From G963664585 sp963664585 (GTDB lineage: Bacteria > Bacillota > Clostridia > Oscillospirales > Ruminococcaceae), in NCBI GenBank assembly GCA_963664585.2, contig CAXXEO010000022.1, positions 17,256-81,255 on the forward strand: a stretch of 64,000 nt of DNA, in the 5' to 3' direction. Positions 8,477-17,422 of the stretch are shown piece after piece (position 1 is the stretch's first letter; the number at the start of each line of letters is the position of its first letter). Both the position numbers and the translations under genes were made by a program. The notes under the pieces were generated by a model, which saw only the letters and a list, made by a program, of their open reading frames with translations, was not told the DNA's origin and did not search any database.

Positions 8477-8763
8477 AAAGCTAAATATAATGCGCGATGA
8501 TGGGGAATAGTATTCAGTTTTCCAACTTACAGAGAGCCGTGTTGCTGTGATACGGTAGTTGAATCTTTGATGAACTCGCCCCTGAGCGGCCGACCCAATC
8601 CCGTCAGGGTAGTAGGTTTGGACGGATTCCCACCGATACTGGGGAAGAGCGTTGCGCTTAGCAAGACGCTTGTAAAGTGGCATATTTTATGCAACTGAAG
8701 TGGTACCGCGGAAGCATCAGCTTTCGTCTTCATAGGAAGACGAGGGCTGTTTTTATTTTTAGC
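8477..8763 (+). promoter_or_regulatory. T-box leader with Leu specifier (CTC), upstream of an acyl-CoA synthetase
   Basis: All hallmarks are visible: the Stem I motif AGAGAGCCGTG (from 8531) with GTTGCTGTGATACGG, a specifier region GAACTCGCCCCTGAGC, the invariant antiterminator core TGGTACCGCG (8701-8710), and a terminator stem CGTCTTC/GAAGACG (8725-8742) with a T tract (8750-8760). The codon in the specifier position is CTC (8575-8577), in the same register as TTC in the pheS leader of this window (codon, purine, then a CNCNTGAGC-like block). T-boxes normally precede aminoacyl-tRNA synthetase, amino-acid biosynthesis or transport genes; an acyl-CoA synthetase is unusual. Confidence 0.92.
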
Positions 8764-8803
8764 TAAAATATCAATTCAACACATACACATATAGGAGGAT
8801 CAG

Positions 8804-10474
8804 ATGATGAGAGAGCTCTGGGATATTACGCTTGGCGGATTGCTTGAGCAAATGGCTGAAAGATTTCCAGAAAGACAGGCTGTCAAATATACTGACAGAC
8901 CCTATTACAGAAGTTGGCGTACGTTTAATGAAGAGGTAGACAGAGTAGCCAAGGGCTTTATGGCCATGGGCATTACAAAGGGCGACCATGTGGCAATCTG
9001 GGCCACCAATACGCCTGAATGGATCTTGACCCTTTTTGGCGCTGCCAAAATAGGCGCCGTACTTGTTACAGTTAACACCAGTTATAAGGTTTTTGAACTC
9101 GAGTATCTGCTTAGACAGTCTGACAGCAAAATACTTGTTCTGATGGATGGTTTTAAGGACTCGGATTATGTTAAGATCATCAATGAGCTGTGTCCCCGCC
9201 TTGGAACCACCAAGCCGGGCGTCATCAGCAACCCCTTGCTTCCGCGTTTGCAGCAGGTGGTCTATAGCGGTCAGAAAGCTACGCCGGCTGGGATGATTGC
9301 CTGGGACGATATCCTTCTGGCGGCTGATGAAATTGACGATGAGATTTTCCGTACCCTCACAAACAGCCTGTCTTCGGATGAGGTCATTAATATGCAGTAC
9401 ACCTCGGGAACCACGGGTTTCCCCAAGGGTGTTATGCTGACACACAAAAATATTATCAATAACGGAAGAAGCATCGGTGATCGCATGCGTTTTACCGAAG
9501 AGGATAAATTGTGCATCACGGTTCCGTTTTTTCACTGCTTCGGCCTTGTGCTGGCAATCATGGCCTGTCTTACCCATGGTACAGCAATGGTTCCGATCGA
9601 TTATTTCAGCCCCAAGCCTGTGATGGATGCGCTGCAGAATGAGGGCTGTACTGCGATCCATGGCGTTCCAACCATGTTTATTGCCATCCTTGAGCATCCT
9701 GAGTTCAAAAATCATACCTTCTCCAAGCTGCGCACAGGGATTATGGCGGGATCGCCCTGCCCCGTAAAGGTAATGCAGCAGGTGGTGGATGAGATGGGTA
9801 TGAAGGATATCACCATCGTATACGGTCAGACTGAATCCTCTCCTGGCTGTACGCAAACGACAACTGACGATCCGATTGAGTTGCGCGTTTCTACCGTTGG
9901 CCGCAGATATGAAGACGTGGAGACAAAATTGGTTGACATCGAAACCGGCTTAGAGGTTGGTCCGGGCGTTCAGGGTGAGTTTTGCGCACGCGGCTATAAT
10001 GTGATGAAGGGTTATTATAAGATGCCTGAAGCCACCGCACAGGTGATCGATAAAGATGGCTGGCTTCACACAGGGGATCTTGCAACCGTCGATGAAAACG
10101 GTTATTATAAGATTACAGGGCGTATCAAGGATATGATCATCCGTGGGGGTGAAAATATCTATCCCAAAGAGATCGAGGAATTCCTTTACACCCATGATAT
10201 CATCAGCGACGTACAGGTTATAGGTGTTCCCAGCATCCAGTACGGCGAGGAAGTTATGGCATGTTTGGTTTTAAAACCGGGCACAGAGCTTTCTGAACAA
10301 GACGTAAAGGATTACGTGAAGTCCCATATGGCGCGTCATAAAGTACCAAAATATGTTGCCTTCATGGATAAATTTCCGATGACCGCCAGCGGCAAAATCC
10401 AAAAGTTTAAGTTGCGAGAGTGGGCAATTGAAAAATATGGCCTGCAAGCAGCATCCGCTGTGGAAACTGCCTGA
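8804..10474 (+). CDS. AMP-forming acyl-CoA synthetase (T-box controlled)
   Basis: 556 residues, full length for a fatty-acyl-CoA synthetase of the AMP-binding superfamily. It shows the adenylate-forming signature YTSGTTGFPKG (about 199-209), YGQTESS, the hinge/A8 region WLHTGDLATVDENGYY...GRIKDMIIRGGENIYP, and the A10 lysine in ASGKIQK (K531). It activates a carboxylic acid to its CoA thioester via an acyl-adenylate in the cytoplasm. The chain type cannot be read from sequence; overall it resembles the YngI/FadD-like group. AGGAGG lies five bases before the first of two tandem ATGs (8804 or 8807). The Leu T-box upstream suggests a role in leucine metabolism, for example isovalerate activation (inference). 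The next gene starts 28 bases downstream and may be co-transcribed. Confidence 0.93.
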   Translation: MMRELWDITLGGLLEQMAERFPERQAVKYTDRPYYRSWRTFNEEVDRVAKGFMAMGITKGDHVAIWATNTPEWILTLFGAAKIGAVLVTVNTSYKVFELEYLLRQSDSKILVLMDGFKDSDYVKIINELCPRLGTTKPGVISNPLLPRLQQVVYSGQKATPAGMIAWDDILLAADEIDDEIFRTLTNSLSSDEVINMQYTSGTTGFPKGVMLTHKNIINNGRSIGDRMRFTEEDKLCITVPFFHCFGLVLAIMACLTHGTAMVPIDYFSPKPVMDALQNEGCTAIHGVPTMFIAILEHPEFKNHTFSKLRTGIMAGSPCPVKVMQQVVDEMGMKDITIVYGQTESSPGCTQTTTDDPIELRVSTVGRRYEDVETKLVDIETGLEVGPGVQGEFCARGYNVMKGYYKMPEATAQVIDKDGWLHTGDLATVDENGYYKITGRIKDMIIRGGENIYPKEIEEFLYTHDIISDVQVIGVPSIQYGEEVMACLVLKPGTELSEQDVKDYVKSHMARHKVPKYVAFMDKFPMTASGKIQKFKLREWAIEKYGLQAASAVETA

Positions 10475-10502
10475 GGCATATAATCCAGGAGAGTGATCCT
10501 AT

Positions 10503-12158
10503 TTGATCGATGCCGATAACCCAAAACTATGTATGAACTGTATGTCGCAGGGGGTGGAAGAGGGTATCTGCACCTCTTGCGGCAGTTCTAAAGTCGTACC
10601 CTTTAGTCCGGACTCTTTAGTACCGGGCACAACCCTATGTAAGAGGTATATCGTCGGCAGACAGCTTTCCTGTGATGGAGAAGCAAAGCTTTACATAGGA
10701 CTTGATCGTGAGAATGGTGAGAAACTCTGGATCAAAGAATATATGCCAGGCCGTCTGGCAGTCAGGGAGAAGGCAGGGCCAATCGTTCTGCCCAAGCGTG
10801 GCTGTGAGGTAGCCTATAAATCTTCTCTGGCGGATTTTGAGGAGCTATGTGAGTATCTGTCCTCGAAGGACCGTGGAGAAAGACTTCTTCCCTGCATCAA
10901 CGTCCTACATGAAAACAACACCGCTTATGGTGTGTTTAGATATTTCAAAGCCCTTACTTTTACTAGATACCTTGAGGACAGTGGAAGCAGCCTTACATGG
11001 ACGCAGGCCAAAAGGCTGTTTATGTCACTTCTAAATTCCGTTTCGTCTCTGGGCAGAAAGGGGATTTTCCACAGGGGTATCTCACCAGAAACCATCCTGG
11101 TGGACAAAGACGGCCGTTTATGGCTTTGGGAACTCTCTGTACCGGCGGCCCGCACCGATAGAAGCGAGCTTCAAGCAAAACTTTTTGACGGGTATGCAGC
11201 ACCTGAGCAGTATTCGATGAGTGGCTGGCAGGGGGGGTGGACGGATGTATATGGGCTTTGTGCTGTTCTGTACAAGGCAATCACTGGCAATACACCACAG
11301 GCTGCTATAAGTCGTCTGTCAAAAGACGAGCTTTTGCCGCCTGACAAGCTTGTCGGCGGTCTTCCCGCTAATGTTTCTGACGCCATATACAGGGGAATGG
11401 CGCTGTCAACTAAGGAAAGAATACAGAATGCAGATGATCTATGTGCGGCACTTTTAGAGGATACAGGCTCTAATACGGCTGTTTATGATGGACCTATTCT
11501 GCCTCCTGTTGAGCCTGTGCTTTCTGTAGGCAAGGACCAAACCGCCAAAAGTGTTACAGCCTTGGTTTTTATGGGGATAGCTCTCAGCATTCTGATAGGA
11601 CTTTTTATCATTCTTCGTTATCCTAGTATTTTCTCATCCTCGGGAACAGGAAGCTCTTCCCAGACGAGCAGCGACAGCCCACCTGCTTCACCTATTACCG
11701 TACCTAACCTGACAGGTCAGGATATTACCTTGATTTTGTCAAGTTCAGAATACAGCTTACTTTTTAACGTCGTCTATGTGGAGCAATATAATGATCAGTA
11801 CCCTAAGGGTCAGGTTTTTAACCAGCAACCGGAAGCCGATGCTCTTATGAGCAGGGGAGGGCGCGTGATCCTTTATGTCAGCAAGGGTGCCGACAGTGTG
11901 CAGATGCCCAAAATTGTGGGCACAAGCGTTGCTTCTGCTACACGTCTTCTTACTTCTATGGGCATACGTTTTGAGGTGTTGGAGATCATCGATGAAAACT
12001 ATCAGGTGGGAATAGTAGGCCGTGTCAGTCATAATGAGGGGGTATCCATTTCTCGAAGTAAAGATATTGTTTTATTATACACCGCAAAAAATATCCCACC
12101 GGCTGCAGAACAAGATCCTTCGCAGCCAGCGTCCAGTTCGTCCGCCGCATCCAGCTGA
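10503..12158 (+). CDS. Membrane PASTA protein with degenerate Ser/Thr kinase domain (pseudokinase)
   Basis: 551 residues from a TTG start (10503), with CAGGAGAG upstream. Domains: an N-terminal four-cysteine zinc ribbon (CMNC...CTSC, about 10-25); a kinase-like fold (about 45-320) that keeps the VAIK-type lysine (WIKEY, K78) and an APEQYS segment; one transmembrane helix (about 350-374); a Ser-rich linker; and two extracellular PASTA repeats (about 397-463 and 465-530). The catalytic loop reads HRGISP with Gly192 where the catalytic Asp should be, and the DFG position reads WEL (209-211). Catalytic activity is therefore unlikely. PASTA domains bind muropeptides or cell-wall material, so it may act as a wall sensor or scaffold. 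It lies 28 bases after the acyl-CoA synthetase and 44 before the TIM-barrel gene. Confidence 0.9.
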   Translation: MIDADNPKLCMNCMSQGVEEGICTSCGSSKVVPFSPDSLVPGTTLCKRYIVGRQLSCDGEAKLYIGLDRENGEKLWIKEYMPGRLAVREKAGPIVLPKRGCEVAYKSSLADFEELCEYLSSKDRGERLLPCINVLHENNTAYGVFRYFKALTFTRYLEDSGSSLTWTQAKRLFMSLLNSVSSLGRKGIFHRGISPETILVDKDGRLWLWELSVPAARTDRSELQAKLFDGYAAPEQYSMSGWQGGWTDVYGLCAVLYKAITGNTPQAAISRLSKDELLPPDKLVGGLPANVSDAIYRGMALSTKERIQNADDLCAALLEDTGSNTAVYDGPILPPVEPVLSVGKDQTAKSVTALVFMGIALSILIGLFIILRYPSIFSSSGTGSSSQTSSDSPPASPITVPNLTGQDITLILSSSEYSLLFNVVYVEQYNDQYPKGQVFNQQPEADALMSRGGRVILYVSKGADSVQMPKIVGTSVASATRLLTSMGIRFEVLEIIDENYQVGIVGRVSHNEGVSISRSKDIVLLYTAKNIPPAAEQDPSQPASSSSAASS

Positions 12159-12202
12159 TGCGGGTTACCTAATAGAATCTCTCTATGGAAAGGACTGAGG
12201 AT

Positions 12203-13009
12203 ATGAAGCTTGCTTTTTCAACACTGGGCTGTCCGGGTTGGTCGTGGAAAGAGATATTTGCAACCGCAAAGGATCTGGGATACAACGGAATAGAGATTCG
12301 CGGGATTGGTGAGGAGCTTTACGCTCCCAAGGTTGATATTTTTTCAGACAAAAAACGCAAAGTCACAATGGAAAGTCTTGCCGACGCAGGGCTTGAAATT
12401 CCGATACTCACGTCAGGTTCCAGTATTGGATGTGTTGACCCCGAAAGGGACATTCGTGAAGCGAAAGAATATATTGACCTTGCTTCGAAAATTGGTGTGC
12501 CCTATATCCGTGTTATGATCGTTCCCACACCCGAGCCGGGTGGGGCCAATATAGAACAAGCACACATTCTCTACCGTGAACTATGCGAATATGCCGTGGG
12601 GAAAAAGGTGGCCGTACTGCTGGAAACCAACGGTGAGCTTGCTAAGACCAGCGTGATTGCTACATTTATGAATGATGTACCCATTGAAAACGCCGGTATC
12701 CTTTGGGATGTTCATCATCCGCACCGTTTTTTCGGAGAGACGCCTGAAGAAAGTTATAGAAGGATTGGTAAATGGGTCAGACATGTTCATCTAAGTGATT
12801 CAGTGATGGAGGATGGCAAGGTAAAATACTGCATGATCGGATATGGTGATGTACCGATCAATGATGCCGTCCAAACATTAAAGAACGGTGGGTATACTGG
12901 AACGGTCAGTCTTGAGTGGAAAAAGCGCTGGCTGCCTGAGCTTGAGGAACCTGGAATTGTTTTCGCCCGTTTTAAAAACTATATGGACTATCTGATACAA
13001 GAGGGTTAA
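12203..13009 (+). CDS. Sugar phosphate isomerase/epimerase-like TIM barrel
   Basis: 268 residues from the ATG at 12203 (AAAGGA upstream). It belongs to the xylose-isomerase-like/AP-endonuclease-2 barrel family: an N-terminal strand LAFSTLGCPGW, GYNGIEIRG, then VLLETNGE, the metal-site strand GILWDVHHP, HVHLSD and a C-terminal VSLEWKKRW. The Glu/Asp/His residues expected for a divalent-metal site are in place. Probably a cytoplasmic isomerase, epimerase or dehydratase acting on a sugar or hydroxy acid; the substrate is unknown. Confidence 0.85.
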   Translation: MKLAFSTLGCPGWSWKEIFATAKDLGYNGIEIRGIGEELYAPKVDIFSDKKRKVTMESLADAGLEIPILTSGSSIGCVDPERDIREAKEYIDLASKIGVPYIRVMIVPTPEPGGANIEQAHILYRELCEYAVGKKVAVLLETNGELAKTSVIATFMNDVPIENAGILWDVHHPHRFFGETPEESYRRIGKWVRHVHLSDSVMEDGKVKYCMIGYGDVPINDAVQTLKNGGYTGTVSLEWKKRWLPELEEPGIVFARFKNYMDYLIQEG

Positions 13010-13125
13010 TACCAACCATTGCTGCTAAAGCCAAAGAGGAATTTAACGAGCGTTTGGAAGGGCATGTTTACAGCTGTGCGATTCCTGTTGAAGTAAAACC
13101 CAAAGCGATCGGTATGACAAAATAA
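13009..13125 (+). pseudogene. 3' remnant of a decayed gene, possibly an AbgB-like M20 amidohydrolase
   Basis: A 38-codon open stretch without start codon or ribosome-binding site runs directly after the TIM-barrel stop codon. Its translation has protein-like composition (KAKEEFNERLEGHVYSCAIP, then EVKPKAIG). This resembles the C-terminal tail I associate with AbgB-type amidohydrolases (Lys/Glu-rich helix, then YxCxIP and a KP segment). The assignment is from memory and weak. Confidence 0.35.
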
Positions 13126-13205
13126 ATTATAGTGCCCAATGACTGAATCCTAAATCGAAGACAGCAAAAAAAAGCTCACATGAAATAGTTAATAAAAATA
13201 GGCTT

Positions 13206-13255
13206 GGCTTGTTTAGTGCATAACATTTTAATGCACTGAACAAGCCTTTGTTTTC
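13206..13255 (+). terminator. Rho-independent terminator
   Basis: A long stem GGCTTGTTTAGTGCA / TGCACTGAACAAGCC with one mismatch (13206-13246) is followed by TTTGTTTTC. It ends the transcription unit that includes the TIM-barrel gene and isolates aroD. Confidence 0.8.
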
Positions 13256-13318
13256 TTAATATAGAAAATTTCTATATGATAGTATGACATATTATATCGT
13301 TTAAAGAGAGAAAAAGCG

Positions 13319-13348
13319 TTGATCTGGATAGTTTATCTAAGATATAAT
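13319..13348 (+). promoter_or_regulatory. Probable aroD promoter
   Basis: TTGATC (13319-13324), an 18-base spacer and a perfect TATAAT (13343-13348), about 87 bases upstream of the aroD start codon. Confidence 0.5.
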
Positions 13349-13434
13349 AGTAGATAATATATTTCTTTAAAAATATATTTCGGTGCTATATTGATTACAC
13401 GATCAATATTAAGTACTCATTTGAAGGAGGACTT

Positions 13435-14196
13435 ATGAAAACAATAACAGTAAAAGGCATTCAAATTGGCAAAGGAGCGCCAAAGATTATCGTCCCGATC
13501 GTGGGCAAGACCAAACAAGAAATAGTAGAAAAAGCGAAAATGTTTAAAGGGATGAAACTTGATGTTGTAGAATGGCGTGTGGATTTCTATAATGAAGTCT
13601 TCAATACATCCAGTGTCATTGATACGTTAAAGGATTTACGCGTTGAACTTCCCAACACACCGATATTATTTACTTTCCGCACGAAAAAAGAAGGCGGCGA
13701 GAAAGAAATCTCCATGGAAGAGTACACAGGACTAAATAAAGCAGTTGCTGAGACAGGCCTTGTCGATCTGATAGATGTCGAGATATTCTCAGGAGACGAT
13801 GTTGTAAAAGAGAATATCAATAATATTCATTCGGCTGACACGCTGGTAGTCGCTTCAAACCATGATTTCTTTAAAACACCAGCTAAGGATGACCTTGTAT
13901 CCAGACTTAGAAAAATGCAGGATATGGGGGCTGACATTCCTAAGATCGCCGTTATGCCTACCTGTACCGAGGATGTGCTTACACTTTTAGCGGCTACCAA
14001 TGAAATGTTCACAAAGTATGCTGATCGCCCGATTGTCACAATGTCTATGGCAGGAACTGGCGTCATAAGCCGCCTTGCCGGTGAAGTGTTCGGATCTTCC
14101 ATGACCTTTGGTGCAGTAGGCCAGGTATCTGCCCCAGGGCAAATTCCCGTTGAGGAATTGGCTTTTGTTTTAGATATTCTACATCGGGCGAAGTAA
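13435..14196 (+). CDS. aroD: Type I 3-dehydroquinate dehydratase
   Basis: 253 residues, the standard length for type I enzymes. Catalytic residues are in the canonical places: EWRVD in the second strand, His143 in SNHDF, the Schiff-base Lys170 in PKIAVMP, Arg in GVISRLAGE and Gln in APGQIP. It dehydrates 3-dehydroquinate to 3-dehydroshikimate by an imine mechanism, in the shikimate pathway or in catabolic use of quinate. GAAGGAGG precedes the ATG. No other shikimate-pathway gene is adjacent, so a catabolic role is as possible as a biosynthetic one. Confidence 0.97.
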   Translation: MKTITVKGIQIGKGAPKIIVPIVGKTKQEIVEKAKMFKGMKLDVVEWRVDFYNEVFNTSSVIDTLKDLRVELPNTPILFTFRTKKEGGEKEISMEEYTGLNKAVAETGLVDLIDVEIFSGDDVVKENINNIHSADTLVVASNHDFFKTPAKDDLVSRLRKMQDMGADIPKIAVMPTCTEDVLTLLAATNEMFTKYADRPIVTMSMAGTGVISRLAGEVFGSSMTFGAVGQVSAPGQIPVEELAFVLDILHRAK

Positions 14197-14421
14197 TTGT
14201 CAAACTGATTATAACTATAGTGGAGACTGCAAGGTTACTGCAGAAGCCAGTTTGCAGCGAGATCAGTAAATGTCTAAAAAAGTTTACAACCAGTTATTGA
14301 TACAGGCAACGTCGATTATAAACAAGAAGCAGATGCCGAAGCAACGGCCAATTGTTGTCTAGGATGTTTTATCGTTTTAAGCTGGACAAGAATGTGTGCC
14401 AATTGAAAAGGGGGTAAGTTT

Positions 14422-14766
14422 ATGGATGAGTCAACAAAATTGAATATCCTGTGGACCAATGCCGACATTTTAACTTCAGAAAAAATGGTCATGATGTATG
14501 CGAGCAACAGTATGAAAAAGGGCTGGTGGGAAGAAGTGACAGTGATTATTTGGGGGGCGACCGCTAAATTAGTTGCTGAGAATGCCATGATTCAGGAGAA
14601 GATTAAAAAGGCTCAACATCTCGGTGTTAAATTTACTGCATGCAAAGCCTGTGCAGATCAATTAGGTGTGACGGATACTCTAACAGCACTAGGTGTGGAA
14701 GTCATCTACTGGGGGCAAGGATTAACTCAAATCCTCAAAAATAATGAAAGATTAATTACGATATAA
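14422..14766 (+). CDS. DsrE-family protein
   Basis: 114 residues with a DsrE/DsrF-like Rossmann-type fold: LNILWTNADIL, VTVIIWGATAKLV, then the conserved cysteine region GVKFTACKACADQLGV, and VEVIYWGQGLTQIL. AAGGGGG lies before the ATG. Members of this superfamily move sulfur on cysteine residues, but many soluble single-domain members like this one are uncharacterised. The 225-bp gap between aroD and this gene shows no further ORF with a start signal. Confidence 0.8.
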   Translation: MDESTKLNILWTNADILTSEKMVMMYASNSMKKGWWEEVTVIIWGATAKLVAENAMIQEKIKKAQHLGVKFTACKACADQLGVTDTLTALGVEVIYWGQGLTQILKNNERLITI

Positions 14767-14880
14767 CCTTCGGATGAGTTGAATACTTATCGCGTATATA
14801 TTAAGTAATAAGTGTTTTGAATCAAGGCTGCTATCTGTTTTATTGACTCAATATAAAAATAACATAAACATAATCGATAC

Positions 14881-14923
14881 AAAAAAATTGTCCAGTATAA
14901 TTGTAATGCTGGACAATTTTTTT
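14881..14923. terminator. Bidirectional rho-independent terminator
   Basis: A symmetrical stem AAAAAAATTGTCCAG / CTGGACAATTTTTTT gives U tracts on both strands. It lies between the DsrE gene (plus) and the convergent MFS gene (minus). Confidence 0.9.
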
Positions 14924-14936
14924 GTGTAATGAAAAT

Positions 14937-15042
14937 TATAGACAATTAACTTAAAAACTGGCTATATATAAAACGTCATTTTCTTCCCCCGCCTTCGGCG
15001 GGGGAAGAAATCACAAGCTTGTTTTCAAGTTAATCAACTATA
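14937..15042 (+). repeat. 106-bp dispersed palindromic element, copy 4
   Basis: A full copy with TTCG loop; it differs at the left end (TATAGACAATT). It ends three bases from the stop codon of the convergent MFS gene, between two genes' 3' ends. Confidence 0.95.
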
Positions 15043-15045
15043 TGA

Positions 15046-16263
15046 TCAGGAATTGAGGGATTCTATCCGCTTGTCGTCCTGTTTACAAAGATAATAGTAG
15101 TACGCCGAAGCGACGGTTGCAAGCGCAAAAGCAACAAACCCGAGAATAAAGGGCCATTTCGGGTTGATGGTATATAGCAGGCCGGCCGAAAGAGCACCGA
15201 ATATACCGCCGAGGGATTTTAGACCGCTAAAGAAGCCCATAATCAGGTTGCTGTCCTTGCCTTTCGCCTTAGCAGCCACCAGGCTTTGGGTGAGAGGAAC
15301 ACTGATGGCAAAGAAGCCAAAATAAATTATATTCACAACTACAAAAGGCACCACTGCGTCAAGCAGCACTACGCCCATCGTCGAACAGGCGCAAAGCAGA
15401 TATACGTAAATGGAAGAACGGCGTGTATCAGTTTTGTTGATAAGCCATAATCCGATGGTGCTGTTTGCCGCAAGGGATACAAAACCGATCATTGCTTTGA
15501 TCGCACCATTATAACCGGAAGTCAGACCAAGCTGCGCTTTGAGGTAATAATTGAAACTCTGATCGAAGGCGGTAGTCCCTAAATTTGCCAGCATGCAAAC
15601 GGCAAATATCGAGATAAAAAGCGGGGTCATAATATTTCTTCCAGCCAGAAAAGCCGCAAGTGGGTTCGCTTCTTTAAACAAAGCTTTAGGTTTGATATCC
15701 GAGAGCTTTGTGGTTGCATCATCTACACAGACCAGATAGAATAGCACACCGCTAATGGAAAGAACCACCACCTGGACGATGATAGCAAGGTTAACACTGA
15801 TTTCGCCGAGCATTCCACCAACAAAATAGCCAAACGCGCTGGCAACCGTCTGGATGGTGGCGGTCACAGCTAGGTAGCTGCCTCTCATATTATCGGGGGA
15901 CGTATTCACCAAATAAGTAAGTAAAGCTGTAAATGTACCACCTGTAAAGAGTCCGGCGAACATTCTGGCGGCTACCATTGTTATTTCACTGTTCGCCATT
16001 CCAAACATTGCCTGTCCGGCTGCGTAACCCAAGCAACAGATCAGTACAACGCGCCGGCTGGAGAGATAAGTGACCATTTTACCCCAGAAGGGAGAAAACA
16101 GAAAGTTTACTGTCAACATTGAGGCCAGCGCAACCCCAAACATGTAGTCGCCAAAGCCACGATTCTTAATGATCGTTGGGGTCACAGGATGGGCAAAGTT
16201 AGCTGCCAAACTGAACAGGATGCTCACCGCAAAGAAAAGAAATACACGCTTTTTATCATTCAT
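15046..16263 (-). CDS. MFS transporter
   Basis: 405 residues from the ATG at 16263, preceded by CGGAGG. About twelve hydrophobic helices, with the loop 2-3 motif FWGKMVTYLSSRRVVL and GMANSEITMVAARMFAGLFTG typical of the DHA1-like multidrug/sugar-efflux group. The C-terminal half repeats the topology. Located in the cytoplasmic membrane as a proton-coupled exporter or importer; substrate unknown. Monocistronic. Confidence 0.88.
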   Translation of the reverse strand: MNDKKRVFLFFAVSILFSLAANFAHPVTPTIIKNRGFGDYMFGVALASMLTVNFLFSPFWGKMVTYLSSRRVVLICCLGYAAGQAMFGMANSEITMVAARMFAGLFTGGTFTALLTYLVNTSPDNMRGSYLAVTATIQTVASAFGYFVGGMLGEISVNLAIIVQVVVLSISGVLFYLVCVDDATTKLSDIKPKALFKEANPLAAFLAGRNIMTPLFISIFAVCMLANLGTTAFDQSFNYYLKAQLGLTSGYNGAIKAMIGFVSLAANSTIGLWLINKTDTRRSSIYVYLLCACSTMGVVLLDAVVPFVVVNIIYFGFFAISVPLTQSLVAAKAKGKDSNLIMGFFSGLKSLGGIFGALSAGLLYTINPKWPFILGFVAFALATVASAYYYYLCKQDDKRIESLNS

Positions 16264-16643
16264 TTTAAATCCTCCGATATAATCATGGCAATGCCATAAC
16301 ATTCTCAAGGGTATTCCCTAATGAGATGATGACAGCTTATATATTGTATCACCTTTTGTAAAATATGCAAACTTTATGACGGCAAAAAGTCATCCGTGCA
16401 CAATGAAATTAGCGGTTGATTTTGCGTATGGGCAAAAGTATAAATTGAAGATACTCCTGTAATTGCTTCAGAACTTCCTAGCTCCACAATCAAGAAACAT
16501 TAGCTTTGAAACAATGAAACTTGAACGTATACCTAAAAACATCACTTACCTAAAGGTAGGTAATGTTACAATAATGTGCATGCTTGTGGAAATGGTGATA
16601 TGAATGTATTATTGAATTAACAGTCAATAATACAAGAAGCAGG

Positions 16644-16749
16644 TGTAGCCAATTAACTTAAAAACTGGCTATATATAAAACGTCATTTTCTTCCCCCGCC
16701 GAAGGCGGGGGAAGAAATCACAAGCTTGTTTTCAAGTTAATCAACTATG
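16644..16749 (+). repeat. 106-bp dispersed palindromic element, copy 5
   Basis: A full copy with the flipped CGAA loop and a slightly decayed outer end (TGTAGCC at the left, CTATG at the right). It lies 30 bases upstream of the acetyltransferase gene. The rest of the gap 16264-16643 shows only a short inverted repeat TTACCT/AGGTAA near 16550. Confidence 0.93.
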
Positions 16750-16777
16750 AAAGTTAAATAATTTATGGAGGACAATT

Positions 16778-17362
16778 ATGGGAAACATAACAATAGAAAT
16801 TATACAAGATGGAAATATTGAGCCGTGCAGAGAGTTGTGTAACGAGCTAATGGCATTTCAAAAATCGAAGGCAACTATAGAACCAGAGCGATTTGACCAA
16901 ATGAACTTTGATACAAGAATGAAGAAAAGTTATGAAAGTGCATTAGAAAGCCAGGTTATAGTTGTTAAGGATGATGACATTCCTATTGGATATGCTTTTT
17001 CAACCGTAGAAGCTGTAGAAGATAATAAGGGGCCATCTTTACCACAGTGGGCAAAAAATATGAAAGGTTCTTCATTTTTGCCAGAATGGAATCACCTACC
17101 TGAGAAGTATGGATGTATTAATAACATATATCTCCGTAACGAGTATCGTGGCACTGGAATTGGCTCAAAACTATTTAATATGTCTGTTGAATGGCTTGAG
17201 AGTTTTCCAGATGTTGATTTAATATTTATATATGTGTCAAACAGAAACGATGAAGCACTTAAATTTTATCTCAATCGAGAGTTCATATTTAGTCACGATG
17301 TATTCAGCGGCTTTATAAAAGCTGTCTATAAATTTAAAAATAACACAAAAATAAGCATTTAA
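16778..17362 (+). CDS. GNAT-family N-acetyltransferase
   Basis: 194 residues. The acetyl-CoA-binding motif A is clear in the middle (NNIYLRNEYRGTGIGSKL), followed by the motif B helix (DEALKFYLNREF). The long N-terminal part (about 1-110) carries FDQMNFDTRMKKSY and IGYAFSTVE. It transfers an acetyl group to an unknown amine. Base composition is visibly more AT-rich than the flanking genes, which suggests later acquisition. GGAGG precedes the ATG. Confidence 0.85.
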   Translation: MGNITIEIIQDGNIEPCRELCNELMAFQKSKATIEPERFDQMNFDTRMKKSYESALESQVIVVKDDDIPIGYAFSTVEAVEDNKGPSLPQWAKNMKGSSFLPEWNHLPEKYGCINNIYLRNEYRGTGIGSKLFNMSVEWLESFPDVDLIFIYVSNRNDEALKFYLNREFIFSHDVFSGFIKAVYKFKNNTKISI

Positions 17363-17422
17363 TCACTGTTTTTTGTCTGTGATGCTAAGTTAATGCAATT
17401 ATAGATCAAAAGGAGGGGTTAA

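Noticed and set aside
8771..9856. 361-codon minus-strand frame opposite the first acyl-CoA synthetase
   Set aside because: Antisense to a full-length enzyme with all adenylation motifs; composition is His/Arg-rich and no ribosome-binding site is present.
14230..14400. Open stretch between aroD and the DsrE gene with a protein-like segment
   Set aside because: No start codon with ribosome-binding site and too short to assign; could be a remnant but cannot be supported.
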